From Bradyrhizobium barranii subsp. barranii (lineage in GTDB: Bacteria > Pseudomonadota > Alphaproteobacteria > Rhizobiales > Xanthobacteraceae), in contig NZ_CP086136.1 in NCBI RefSeq assembly GCF_017565645.3, positions 3,765,501-3,829,500 on the forward strand: a stretch of 64,000 bases of DNA, given 5' to 3'. Each line of letters begins with the position of its first letter. The first letter of the stretch is position 1. Shown piece by piece: positions 1 through 7,620 of this stretch. Under the pieces are notes generated by a model. That model worked only from the letters and a program-made list of their open reading frames with translations. It made no database searches and was not told the DNA's origin. The position numbers and the translations under genes are program-made.

Positions 1-672
1 TGAACTATAGAACACGTTGATGAGGACTACGCCGCTTGAATAGAGGCCGAACCTGACTACCTCGGGGTAGCCCTGCAACGACGGCCGGAAAATGCGTAGA
101 TCTCGTCGGTTGCCCATCAGATAGACCGTCTGGACCACACTTCCGGCGATCATTCCCCAGATCGGCGCAAGATAGCTATAGCCCATCTTCGCGAGCGCGA
201 TTGATACGCAGACCATCGTGAAATTGCAGGCAAGATTGCTGGCCGCGACGACGCCGAACTGCATGTCCCGACGATACAGCGCGATGATCGTCGTCGAGAA
301 CGGGGTAACGATGAAATTGAGGACGGCAACGGCGATACCAGTCGCGGGTCCCTGAGCGCCGAGCGTCGATCCGACAACGCCACCCAGCAGATAGAGAAGA
401 AGCCCGATCGCGACGGACAAGCCAAATGTGATGGTAAAGGCGGTCCTGACGTTAACTTCCGACAGGGATGCTTTCTGAATGAGATAGTTGGCGCCGCCGA
501 ATTCCTGGGAAGAGGTCGAGAACACCGACGTGATTGCGAGGACGACTGCATAAATGCCGAACTCCTTGGGAGTCAGCAGTCTCGACAAAATGCCAATCGA
601 GACAAGGAACAGCAGCAGGCTCGCGTAACGCTCGAGCGCCGAAAAGAAAATCGAACGTTGCACAGCGTTCAT
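1..672 (-). CDS. Polysaccharide flippase (Wzx/MATE-like), C-terminus cut by window edge
   Basis: The reading frame starts with ATG at 672 and stays open to base 1, so only the first 224 residues are visible. The start MNAVQRSIFFSALERY, followed by alternating hydrophobic helices (VSIGILSRLLTPKEFGIYAVV, then a YLLGG-type helix and later ones), is typical of the polysaccharide_synt/MATE-fold flippases that move lipid-linked sugar repeat units across the inner membrane. The motif LTPKEFGIYAV near residue 28 is characteristic. It is the last visible gene of a leftward set of glycan genes (3963 to 1), 34 bp after the Gfo/Idh oxidoreductase, which supports a role in exopolysaccharide or O-antigen export. 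The substrate cannot be told. An O-antigen polymerase is unlikely given the N-terminal pattern. Confidence 0.8.
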   Translation of the reverse strand, partial: MNAVQRSIFFSALERYASLLLFLVSIGILSRLLTPKEFGIYAVVLAITSVFSTSSQEFGGANYLIQKASLSEVNVRTAFTITFGLSVAIGLLLYLLGGVVGSTLGAQGPATGIAVAVLNFIVTPFSTTIIALYRRDMQFGVVAASNLACNFTMVCVSIALAKMGYSYLAPIWGMIAGSVVQTVYLMGNRRDLRIFRPSLQGYPEVVRFGLYSSGVVLINVFYSS

Positions 673-706
673 CGCGAGCCTTCGCAGCTATAGGCCGGCA
701 CCTGCC

Positions 707-1756
707 TCAGGCAATCGCCCTGACGTGCTCCGGAATCCTCCGCGGCTGCTTCAGCCGGACCGGCCGGCCGTGATCGGCGATCGAACGCGATGCCGCCTCC
801 AGCACCTCAATGACCCGCAGGCCCGACAAGCCATTGGAAACCGGCGAGGCGCCGGTGGTCACGCATTCGACGAAGTGCTGGACCTCCGTTAGCAGCGCCT
901 CCTTCGTGGAGATATTGGGCGCCCACATGTCGCCGGCCCGATATCCGATCCGGAATTGATGCGTATTCTCGGCTTGCGGGTTCAGCGTGATGCCCTTGTC
1001 GTAGACCTTGATCTTCTCGGTGGGCTCGAGGTCGTTATAGGCGATCATCTTCTTGCTGCCGCCGATGAAGGTCTGACGCACCTTGACTGGGGAAAGCCAG
1101 TTGACGCTGACATGCGCAACGCACTTGCTCTCGAAGAACAACGTGATGTGCGCCATGTTCTCGGGCGAGCCGGCCACATGGCACGACCCCGTCGCCGAAA
1201 CCGCAACCGGATCCTCTTCGAGGAGATATTGGATGATTGAGAGGTCGTGAACCGCCAGGTCCCAGATCACGTTCACGTCGCTCTGGAACAGGCCGAGGCT
1301 CGATCGCGTGCTGTCGTAATAGAAAATCTCTCCGAGCTGGTCTTGCTGCAGGAGCTCGCGGATCTTCTGCACCGCCGGGGTATAGAGGAAGGTGTGGTCC
1401 ACCATCAGAGTCAGGCCACGCCGATCGGCCTCGTCGACGAGGTGACGCACCTGGTCGGACGTCGGGGCAAGCGGTTTCTCGACCAGCACATGCTTTCCTG
1501 CTTTCAACGCTGCCAGGGCCAGCTCATAGTGAGTATGAACGGGCGTTGCGACCGCTATGGCGTCGATCTCCGGATTACGCAGAAGCTCGCTGAAATCCGA
1601 CGTCGTGGTGACTTCGGGGTGGCGGCGCGCGCAGGTAGCCAGCTTTTCTGCGTCAAGATCGCTGACGCTGACAACGCACGACGACTCGTTGCTCGCGAAA
1701 TTGCGGACGAGATTCGGTCCCCAGTATCCATATCCGACAATGCCGATTCCAATCAT
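707..1756 (-). CDS. Gfo/Idh/MocA-family NAD(P)-dependent sugar oxidoreductase
   Basis: 349 aa, the usual length for the family. The N-terminus IGIVGYGYWGPNLVRNF is the Rossmann GxGxxG dinucleotide-binding loop. EKPLAPT near residue 93 is the conserved EKP motif of the family, and WDLAVHDLSI near residue 165 carries the His/Asp region of the substrate site. Members near glycan genes (WlbA, MviM-like) oxidise nucleotide sugars such as UDP-GlcNAc derivatives at C3. The gene lies between a GT2 glycosyltransferase and the flippase, all transcribed leftward, so a role in making an unusual sugar for the same polymer is inferred. The exact substrate is not readable. The ATG at 1756 is the first residue of the Rossmann strand and needs no extension. 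Confidence 0.85.
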   Translation of the reverse strand: MIGIGIVGYGYWGPNLVRNFASNESSCVVSVSDLDAEKLATCARRHPEVTTTSDFSELLRNPEIDAIAVATPVHTHYELALAALKAGKHVLVEKPLAPTSDQVRHLVDEADRRGLTLMVDHTFLYTPAVQKIRELLQQDQLGEIFYYDSTRSSLGLFQSDVNVIWDLAVHDLSIIQYLLEEDPVAVSATGSCHVAGSPENMAHITLFFESKCVAHVSVNWLSPVKVRQTFIGGSKKMIAYNDLEPTEKIKVYDKGITLNPQAENTHQFRIGYRAGDMWAPNISTKEALLTEVQHFVECVTTGASPVSNGLSGLRVIEVLEAASRSIADHGRPVRLKQPRRIPEHVRAIA

Positions 1757-1895
1757 TTGCAGGCCCCTTAATATTCAATGTGTGAAAAGATCCAAGAGTG
1801 CGGAGTTTTCGCTCGTACTGTTCGACTGAGGTAGAAAACGCGATCGAGCTCGCTTCCCGCCACGACAAGCCTCGGTAAAAAAGAAGCTTGGGCAA

Positions 1896-2939
1896 TCATT
1901 TTGGCTCGCTCCCGGTGAAGTGGAATACGAGCGCTGCTTTCGCTGCCGCCGATTTGTGCCAGCTACCATTATCGCGCTTGACGACGGACAAGACGAACCA
2001 CGCAATCATGCGAACGAAGTTCGATGCGATGTAGATCAGTTTGAGCAGCCACCACGACGCCAATCCGAGGTTCTTGCGATGATAGATCATCGCGCTCTTC
2101 TGTAGCTGGACGAACATCTTTTTGCTGGCTTGCTTGGTGCTCTTGGCACCTCCGTCAAGATGAACAATGCGGGCGCTAGGCGTGAATACGCGCCGCCAGC
2201 CGGCCTGCGCAAACCGATAGCACCAGTCCGCTTCCTCCGAATAAACAAAGTAGGCCTCGTCCATCAGTCCGACCTGCGCGATCGCTTCGCGACGCACCAG
2301 CATGAACATGCCCGTGACGACATCGACGTCTCGCTCGCTCCGGCGGTCCCACCAGCTAAACTCTGGCCGGCCGAACAGACGCGAGCGCGGGAAGGCCCGC
2401 GACAACCCCGAGAGCGCAAGGAAAAGGTTGAAGGGACTTGGGAATGAAAAGCCCGTCGGCGTGATTCGATCTTCGGCCTCGAGCACCTGACATCCGACAA
2501 CACCTACATCGAGATGGAGATCGGCGTAACGAACGCTGTGGGAGATGGCGTCGTCGAGTACGACCGTATCCGGATTTAGCAGGAGGGTATATCGTGCCGA
2601 AGCAAGCTGCATGCCCTGGTTGCAGGCTGCAGCAAAGCCACGATTTTCTGCGTTTGCGATCAAGGTCACGTCCGGAAATTCGGCGCGGACCATGTCGGCA
2701 GAGCCGTCTTGGCTGTTGTTGTCTATGACGAACACTTGAAAGGAAACACGCTGCGTCTGCTCAAAGACGGAGCGTAGGCAGCCTCTTAGGATGTCGCGAG
2801 TATTCCAGCTCACGATGACAACTGCGACGTCTGTCTCACTGACGCGAGGTGCCGAGACCGTCCGTAATTGAAGCAAATCGCCGCAACTATCGCTGCGCAG
2901 CTGGCGGCTCGGCACAACCGATTGGGCTTGAGACTCCAT
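1896..2939 (-). CDS. GT2 family glycosyltransferase (rhamnosyltransferase-like)
   Basis: 347 aa. The open frame extends to 3059, but the upstream 40 residues overlap the next gene and are of poor quality, so I take the ATG at 2939 (MESQAQ). The GT-A fold starts with VAVVIVSWNTRDILRGCL (about residue 37). It is followed by FVIDNNSQDGSADMV, ENRGFAAACNQG and the acidic metal/nucleotide motif LLLNPDTVVLDD. EEADWCYRFAQAGWR near residue 240 is the acceptor-side ED motif of the WcaE/rhamnosyltransferase branch. Hydrophobic C-terminal helices (LLKLIYIASNFVRMIAWFVL) suggest membrane attachment. It lies 14 bp downstream of the PssE-like gene in the same leftward operon. The donor sugar is unknown, although dTDP-rhamnose genes lie 20 kb away. 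Confidence 0.88.
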   Translation of the reverse strand: MESQAQSVVPSRQLRSDSCGDLLQLRTVSAPRVSETDVAVVIVSWNTRDILRGCLRSVFEQTQRVSFQVFVIDNNSQDGSADMVRAEFPDVTLIANAENRGFAAACNQGMQLASARYTLLLNPDTVVLDDAISHSVRYADLHLDVGVVGCQVLEAEDRITPTGFSFPSPFNLFLALSGLSRAFPRSRLFGRPEFSWWDRRSERDVDVVTGMFMLVRREAIAQVGLMDEAYFVYSEEADWCYRFAQAGWRRVFTPSARIVHLDGGAKSTKQASKKMFVQLQKSAMIYHRKNLGLASWWLLKLIYIASNFVRMIAWFVLSVVKRDNGSWHKSAAAKAALVFHFTGSEPK

Positions 2940-2953
2940 ATCATTCACCTGCG

Positions 2954-3460
2954 CTAAAGCGCATCCCCGTCGAGACGAACATGCCCCGTCTCGATGAATG
3001 TCCGGATTGCCCCGATCAGGTGCGACGACGCCTGTGGATCGAGCCGATCTTGGTCGCAAGAGACTTCCAGTTGATCCAGCTTGAGTGACAGCTCCTGTTC
3101 GTCGAACGCGACTTCGATTCGGCCTTGTTCGGAAAATCGCGTTGCGGTTGCGACCTGATGATCGTTCCGGTGCTCGCCCAGGCTTGCCCGTCGCGGCATG
3201 ACCAGGATTCGCTTTCCCAGCTCGAGGGCGGTGATGATGGAGCCCATGCCGGCGTGCGCGATGACCAGGCTTGCCGACTCAACACGCCTCCGAAACTCGC
3301 CGGGATCGATGAAGCGTTCAGCGCTGATATTCTCGTAGCGATAATCTGACGGCCCGATTTGAGCGAATACGTCGGGCTTTCCGCGCATACCGGCCCATTC
3401 GTCGACGGTCCGTACCAGCCGGTCAAAATGTCCCTGCGTACCGACTGTCACAAAAATCAT
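2954..3460 (-). CDS. PssE/Alg13-like glycosyltransferase catalytic subunit
   Basis: 168 aa from the ATG at 3460, which overlaps the stop of the upstream gene (ATGA, 3457-3460). MIFVTVGTQGHFDRLVRTVD is the start of GT28 C-terminal-domain proteins. HAGMGSIITALELGKRILVMPR with GEHRNDHQ is the UDP-sugar binding site of the Alg13/PssE family. In rhizobial exopolysaccharide synthesis, PssE pairs with PssD to form a two-subunit GT-B enzyme that adds glucuronic acid to the lipid-linked primer, and the yeast Alg13/Alg14 pair has the same split. The coupled PssD-like gene upstream supports this reading. The actual donor sugar is not determined. Confidence 0.85.
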   Translation of the reverse strand: MIFVTVGTQGHFDRLVRTVDEWAGMRGKPDVFAQIGPSDYRYENISAERFIDPGEFRRRVESASLVIAHAGMGSIITALELGKRILVMPRRASLGEHRNDHQVATATRFSEQGRIEVAFDEQELSLKLDQLEVSCDQDRLDPQASSHLIGAIRTFIETGHVRLDGDAL

Positions 3461-3963
3461 AGCACCGATCCTGCGTAGTGGGGGCCTTCGGGGCGTGCCA
3501 GATGCGGCCACTGCGTCAGCCAGAGGTCTGCTGAGTGACCGACCCATGCTCCGGACATTGAAAGCTGTTCGACATTGGCAATGCTGTCGAGCCAAACGGT
3601 GCGTGCGCCCAACAGCCGTCCGAGCCGAAGTGCCAGATATCCGGGAGCAGCGCCCGTAGAGACCACGATATCGGGGCGCTCCCTCCAAACGACTGAGCTG
3701 AGCCGTGCCGCTGTCTTCATCAGCGCAATCTTGCTCCAGCGGTTGGCATCGTTGACCACATAAAAATTGTGACCTGGCACTTGTGCGCGATACGAGTCGT
3801 GAACGGTGACGTAGCTGACCTCGCATCCCTCAAACGCGTGTCTGATGCGCATCAACTGAACCCAGTGGCCGCCGCCCGAAGCAACCGCCAGCACCTTCGG
3901 ACGGGCGCTGTGCGTTGCAAGTGCGCGTATTTGATCGTTCTGTAGCCCGTTGCTTTGGAGCAT
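3457..3963 (-). CDS. PssD/Alg14-like glycosyltransferase membrane-anchor subunit
   Basis: 168 aa, starting with ATG at 3963 behind a GAGGGG ribosome-binding site. The N-terminal half has PKVLAVASGGGHWVQLMRI, the glycine-rich loop of Alg14/PssD. This is followed by DIVVSTGAAPGYLALRLGRL and VWLDSIANVEQLS, both typical of this acceptor-side subunit. The family recruits the catalytic Alg13/PssE subunit to the membrane, and the pair act on an undecaprenyl-linked sugar. Unlike many Alg14 proteins, I see no long N-terminal transmembrane helix. It is the first gene of the visible leftward operon, preceded by an AT-rich region (about 3990-4085) likely to carry the promoter. Confidence 0.85.
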   Translation of the reverse strand: MLQSNGLQNDQIRALATHSARPKVLAVASGGGHWVQLMRIRHAFEGCEVSYVTVHDSYRAQVPGHNFYVVNDANRWSKIALMKTAARLSSVVWRERPDIVVSTGAAPGYLALRLGRLLGARTVWLDSIANVEQLSMSGAWVGHSADLWLTQWPHLARPEGPHYAGSVL

Positions 3964-4406
3964 TATTTCCCCTCGAACCCTAAAGCCGAAGTAGGTGCTG
4001 CCGCGCCAGATAATTCTTATAACGCATATTTAAAATATTAAATACCGAAAAGGAAGCGATTTATTCGGAATTAATAACAGGGTTAAATGAGGCGATCGGG
4101 CGCCGGCGACCAGTGTGACGGCCGCCGCCAGGGCGTGGGCGTCGGGTGGGGCCGCGCGTCCATTTCGCCTCGGCCAGCTATCGCGAGCGAGATTTCAGGG
4201 GGAGGGCGGTCGCCGCTCAAGCTTACGGTTGGCTGGCATGGAAAGAGGTGGGCGCTGGAGGCAACCCATTTGGCCGCTCGTCGTGGATGCGATTTGGACG
4301 GGGCGACCGCGCTCCCTCCGTTCAATCGCGGACATGCCCGCCAGACTGCCGTTACGCTCGAGCGACTTCCCAAGTCGACGCGATTGCGAGCGCAATTGAC
4401 ACCGCG
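3964..4406. other. Intergenic region with AT-rich promoter-like stretch
   Basis: 443 bp between two leftward glycosyltransferase genes. Bases about 4005-4085 are strikingly AT-rich against the GC-rich surroundings and lie just upstream of the PssD-like start, so a promoter there is plausible, though I cannot fix -35/-10 boxes. The remainder (4086-4406) has open frames in several phases but no ribosome-binding site, recognisable motif or consistent composition, so I see no gene in it. Confidence 0.45.
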
Positions 4407-5270
4407 TCATTTTTTGGACGCATCTGCTGACAACGCAGCGCGAGAACTCTCATCGCGTTGCCAGACGGCGGTTCTCGCGCGGGAGCGCGCCTTTGCCCTG
4501 TAACGGGCGACAATGTTTACATAGCAGAAGACCGATAGCCCGGGCCAGAGAAGGGGGTTTGCGAACAATCCTAGCAGCGTTCGGCTGTTAGTCTCGCCCC
4601 TGTTGCCGGTAAGCTCCGGAAAGCGACGGATAACCTCGGCTGTGCCGGCGTGAGCGCGCGTCCTTACGGCGATCAGCTGGCCGATGGTGCGGGCCGGGAA
4701 TACCTTGGATTTAATCGTCGTAAGCGTCTCACGCTCGTCCGGCCTAAACTGGAGGCGAACGAAGGTGTCGTCGGCAATAACATCCGGGAATTGAGAGAAC
4801 CGTCTGCGCCCGGCTTCGGACAGCGCGTAGACGCCAGATCCGCCAAAGCCTTCGCGCGCCGAGGGCAGGCGGTCTCGAATGGAAAAATACAGACGGACCA
4901 GCCGGGAGCAGCCGGTCAGGTCGATATCGGGCGTCGGTGCTACGGCCAGCACGTCGCCCCGCCTGAGCCGGTCCGCCAGCGCCCGAACAGCATCGATAGT
5001 AATGACGATATCGGCGTCGACGTAAATCCGCGGGAAGATGTTGGAAATTTGGTCGCCAAGGTTCAGTGCGTGGATCTTGCTTGCAATCTCGGTTTCGACC
5101 ACGCGAACGGTTGGACCGATACGGCGAGCGATGCTCGCCGTATCGTCTGTGCACCCATTGCAGACAACAACTGCGCTGATGTCCTCAGAACCCGAGCCGG
5201 TGACCCACGGTTTCAAGGTTCGTGCAATCACCGTGCTTTCGTTATGCGCTGGGACGACTATCGAAATCAT
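4407..5270 (-). CDS. GT2 family glycosyltransferase
   Basis: 287 aa from the ATG at 5270 (MISIVVPAHNEST). The longer frame to 5369 lacks a sensible start. The GT-A core shows ISIVVPAHNESTVIARTL, then VVVCNGCTDDTASIARR, then IYVDADIVITIDAVRAL, where DAD is the metal-binding DxD-type motif. The LRRGDVLAVAPTPDIDLT and GFGGSGVYALSEAGRRRF segments follow. This pattern fits enzymes that glycosylate lipid carriers or polysaccharide chains. The C-terminal part (LFANPLLWPGLSVFCYVNIVARYRA, broken here only by charged ends) looks membrane-associated. A degraded paralogue of this gene lies 1.2 kb away, on the other side of the methyltransferase gene. The donor and acceptor are unknown. Confidence 0.87.
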   Translation of the reverse strand: MISIVVPAHNESTVIARTLKPWVTGSGSEDISAVVVCNGCTDDTASIARRIGPTVRVVETEIASKIHALNLGDQISNIFPRIYVDADIVITIDAVRALADRLRRGDVLAVAPTPDIDLTGCSRLVRLYFSIRDRLPSAREGFGGSGVYALSEAGRRRFSQFPDVIADDTFVRLQFRPDERETLTTIKSKVFPARTIGQLIAVRTRAHAGTAEVIRRFPELTGNRGETNSRTLLGLFANPLLWPGLSVFCYVNIVARYRAKARSRARTAVWQRDESSRAALSADASKK

Positions 5271-5507
5271 GACCGCTCGGCCAGAATGAATCGCCGTGCC
5301 TGAACTTGAATAAATGAGACCCGGGCCATTGCAAATCGCATACTTCACCGCGCCAGGGTTTCGCCCCAATAGGCCGCAGACGATGATCGAGCCGACACAA
5401 TATAATTGATTAATTTGAAATTTAAATCAGATTCTGTTATCAAGTGCTGAATATATTCAGCCATTCAGCTATTCCGCCATTCGGCGAGCGTTCGAAAGAA
5501 AGAGACA
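5271..5507. promoter_or_regulatory. Divergent intergenic region, probable promoters
   Basis: 237 bp between the leftward GT2 gene and the rightward methyltransferase gene. Bases about 5395-5465 are AT-rich with runs such as ttaatttgaaatttaaatc, unlike the flanking coding DNA. This is the expected place for back-to-back promoters. No exact boxes or operator can be assigned by eye. Confidence 0.45.
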
Positions 5508-6416
5508 ATGCTCCAATACGTATTGGCTGCGCAGGCACTGAAGGTATTCTCGCTCAATGGGGCGACTAAGCGCCTTTATCGCACCCTGGGGAATAACCTG
5601 GGTGGTCGCGCGCGTGAACGGGGCTTGCCGGCACACTACCTTTCCCGCGCGGACCAAAATCTCGCTCAGCTGGAGCGCTTTGGTGCGATCCGCGATGGCT
5701 TGCGTCTGATGGAAATTGGGACGGGCTGGGTCCATTGGGAAGCTCTCTTCCTGCGATGCTTCTATGACGTCGAGATCGTCTTGATGGATGTTTGGGACAA
5801 TCGCCAATTAGGCGGGTTCAGGGCCTATGCTGCCGAGCTTGGCCGGCGGCTTAACGAGACTCAGCGCAGTGAGGACCAAAAGCGACGCGCCAGGGACGTG
5901 CTCGGGAGCGTCGCTGAGTGCAAATCGTTTGACGAAGTTTATGATCTGCTCGGCTTTCGCTACGTCATCGGCGTCGAGAATGCGTACGCCGCTATTGGCG
6001 ATGGCGAGTTGGATGCGATTTTCAGCAGCGATGTCTTGGAGCACATTCCGGCACCCGCGATCCCGCAGATGTGTCGGGAGCATTTCAGGATGCTTAAGCC
6101 GGGCGGTGTCAGCGCGCATCAGGTCGTTCCGTCGGACCACCTGACCATCTATGACAAGCACGTAAACAGTAAGAATTATCTACGATACGATGATACCGTC
6201 TGGAGCCTGTTCTTCGCAAATGACGTGCAATATGTGAACCGAATCCAGATGAGCGAGTGGGCCCACCTGTTAGAGGAGGCCGGTTTCGAGGTCGAGTGTC
6301 AGCCAATCGCGCGCGTCGACGTTTCTTCCCTAAAGATAGCGAACCGTTTCAAACGGTTGCCGCCATCTGATCTTGGCGTAACTGTCTTTCACTTGATGGG
6401 TCGCAAGCCAACATAG
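5508..6416 (+). CDS. Class I SAM-dependent methyltransferase
   Basis: 302 aa. Motif I is LRLMEIGTGWVHWEALFL (about residue 65), with the acidic motif II in VEIVLMDVWDN. Motif IV is AIFSSDVLEHIPAPAIP (about residue 178), followed by HFRMLKPGG, the usual post-motif of class I methyltransferases. The region between motifs II and IV is longer than in minimal enzymes. The gene stands alone rightward between two leftward GT2 genes (one functional, one broken), so methylation of a surface polysaccharide sugar or of its reducing end is the likely role. That is inference from context. The start ATG at 5508 has a purine-rich GAAAGAAAGAGA leader. Confidence 0.85.
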   Translation: MLQYVLAAQALKVFSLNGATKRLYRTLGNNLGGRARERGLPAHYLSRADQNLAQLERFGAIRDGLRLMEIGTGWVHWEALFLRCFYDVEIVLMDVWDNRQLGGFRAYAAELGRRLNETQRSEDQKRRARDVLGSVAECKSFDEVYDLLGFRYVIGVENAYAAIGDGELDAIFSSDVLEHIPAPAIPQMCREHFRMLKPGGVSAHQVVPSDHLTIYDKHVNSKNYLRYDDTVWSLFFANDVQYVNRIQMSEWAHLLEEAGFEVECQPIARVDVSSLKIANRFKRLPPSDLGVTVFHLMGRKPT

Positions 6417-6438
6417 ATCGGTCTTGCCATCCAGCGAA

Positions 6439-6705
6439 TTAAGAGCAAGCACGCCCCGTGACTAGATCCATGCCGTCGGCTCCGACGATATCGTTATCAA
6501 CATAGATCCGCGGAAAGCTGCTGGAGAGCTCATCTCCAATGTTCAAAGCATGAGTCTTACTCGCGAGTTCGGCCTCGATAGGCGAACTGTTGGGCCGATG
6601 CGGCGAGCGACAGTTGCAGTTCATTAGAACGCTCATTGCAAACAACGACCGTGCCCCGGCGCGGTCGAACGATGATTGCCGTATCATCGGTGCAGCCGTT
6701 GCATG
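6439..6705 (-). pseudogene. Broken GT2 glycosyltransferase, 3' fragment (paralogue of 4407-5270)
   Basis: On the minus strand this piece carries CNGCTDDTAIIVRP in one frame and AELASKTHALNIGDELSSSFP followed by RIYVDNDIVGADG in another. Both match the active GT2 gene nearby (CNGCTDDTASIARR, EIASKIHALNLGDQISNIFP, RIYVDADIVITID). A frame change separates the two blocks, and the frame stops at 6439, long before the normal C-terminus. The gene continues on the far side of the IS66 element (9867-9975). It cannot make a full enzyme. Confidence 0.75.
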
Positions 6706-6794
6706 GATAGCGGTACGACGACCCCACCTCGTTTAGGTGGACGGGATGAGCGAGACTCGCGCGTGGATTTGACAACGCGAGGGACGCTCGTTCC

Positions 6795-7217
6795 ATGCAT
6801 CAAGACAGACATCAAGACGGGCATGATGCCGCCTCCTATCAGCGGATCGAGGTGATCACAGGGGAGAGGCGACGGCGCAGTTGGAGCGATGCGGAGAAGG
6901 CGCGGATCGTGGCCGAGAGTGCCGATCCGGAGACGAGCATTTCCGAGGTGGCTCGACGCAACGGGGTGAACCGGGGACTGCTCAGTGTGTGGCGGCGCCA
7001 GGCGCGGCTCGCGTCGAGCGAAGCGCCGCAGTTCGTGCAAGTCAGGCTCGAGGCCGCCGTCGAGGCGCAGCCGAACGCGATCGATAAGGCGCATGTTCTG
7101 ACGGATCCGGCCGAGCGGATCGAGGTGATGATCGCGGGCGCGACGGTGCGCGTGCCCGTCGGCGTCGACGCCGCGACGCTGGAGCGCGTGCTGGCGGCGG
7201 TGAGATCGACGCGATGA
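6795..7217 (+). CDS. tnpA: IS66 TnpA/InsA accessory transposition protein
   Basis: 140 aa. The N-terminal half has the helix-turn-helix RRRSWSDAEKARIVAESADP followed by SISEVARRNGVNRGLLSVWR, the OrfA/TnpA DNA-binding signature of IS66 elements. The C-terminal part (TVRVPVGVDAATLERVLAAV) is the conserved tail of this family. Its stop overlaps the tnpB start (7214-7217), giving translational coupling as in other IS66 members. It is thought to help the TnpC transposase bind the ends; it is not catalytic itself. Confidence 0.92.
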   Translation: MHQDRHQDGHDAASYQRIEVITGERRRRSWSDAEKARIVAESADPETSISEVARRNGVNRGLLSVWRRQARLASSEAPQFVQVRLEAAVEAQPNAIDKAHVLTDPAERIEVMIAGATVRVPVGVDAATLERVLAAVRSTR

Positions 7218-7570
7218 TCTCTTTCGGTCCAATGGTCCGTGTGTTCGTCGCGACGCAGCCGATTGACTTTCGTAAAGGCGTTCATGGCCTTGTCGCGCTG
7301 GTAGCGGAGGGATTAGGCGGCAAGCCCTACAGCGGTGACGTTTATGTCTTCCGATCGAAGCGATCGGATCGTTTGAAGCTACTGGTTTTTGACGGCTCGG
7401 GAATGGTTCTAGCGACGAAGTGGCTGGAGAATGGGGGCTTTGCCTGGCCACCTGTTCGCGAGGGTACGATGCCGGTGACGGGGGCGCAACTGGCGATGCT
7501 GATTGAAGGTCTTGCGGAGTGGTCGCGTGTGGTCCCGAAGGTGACGAAGCGGCCGACGAAGGTTGCCTGA
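7214..7570 (+). CDS. tnpB: IS66 TnpB accessory protein
   Basis: 118 aa, the standard length. MVRVFVATQPIDFRKGVHGL and GDVYVFRSKRSDRLKLLVFD are the hallmark blocks of IS66 Orf2/TnpB, and the middle WLENGGFAWP is also conserved. It overlaps tnpA by four bases (ATGA). The protein is required for efficient IS66 transposition in studied elements, but its biochemical role is not known. The gene is intact and its product is the same as that of the second copy. Confidence 0.95.
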   Translation: MISFGPMVRVFVATQPIDFRKGVHGLVALVAEGLGGKPYSGDVYVFRSKRSDRLKLLVFDGSGMVLATKWLENGGFAWPPVREGTMPVTGAQLAMLIEGLAEWSRVVPKVTKRPTKVA

Positions 7571-7620
7571 AGCGTCTTGTTTTGCTGGCGATTGCGAGTG
7601 CGTTCGTGTAGCTCTGCGAT

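Noticed and set aside
4083..4503. Possible gene in the gap between glycosyltransferases
   Set aside because: Open in several frames, with an Arg/Ala-rich product, no ribosome-binding site or motif, and overlap with the end of the GT2 gene. Looks like chance.
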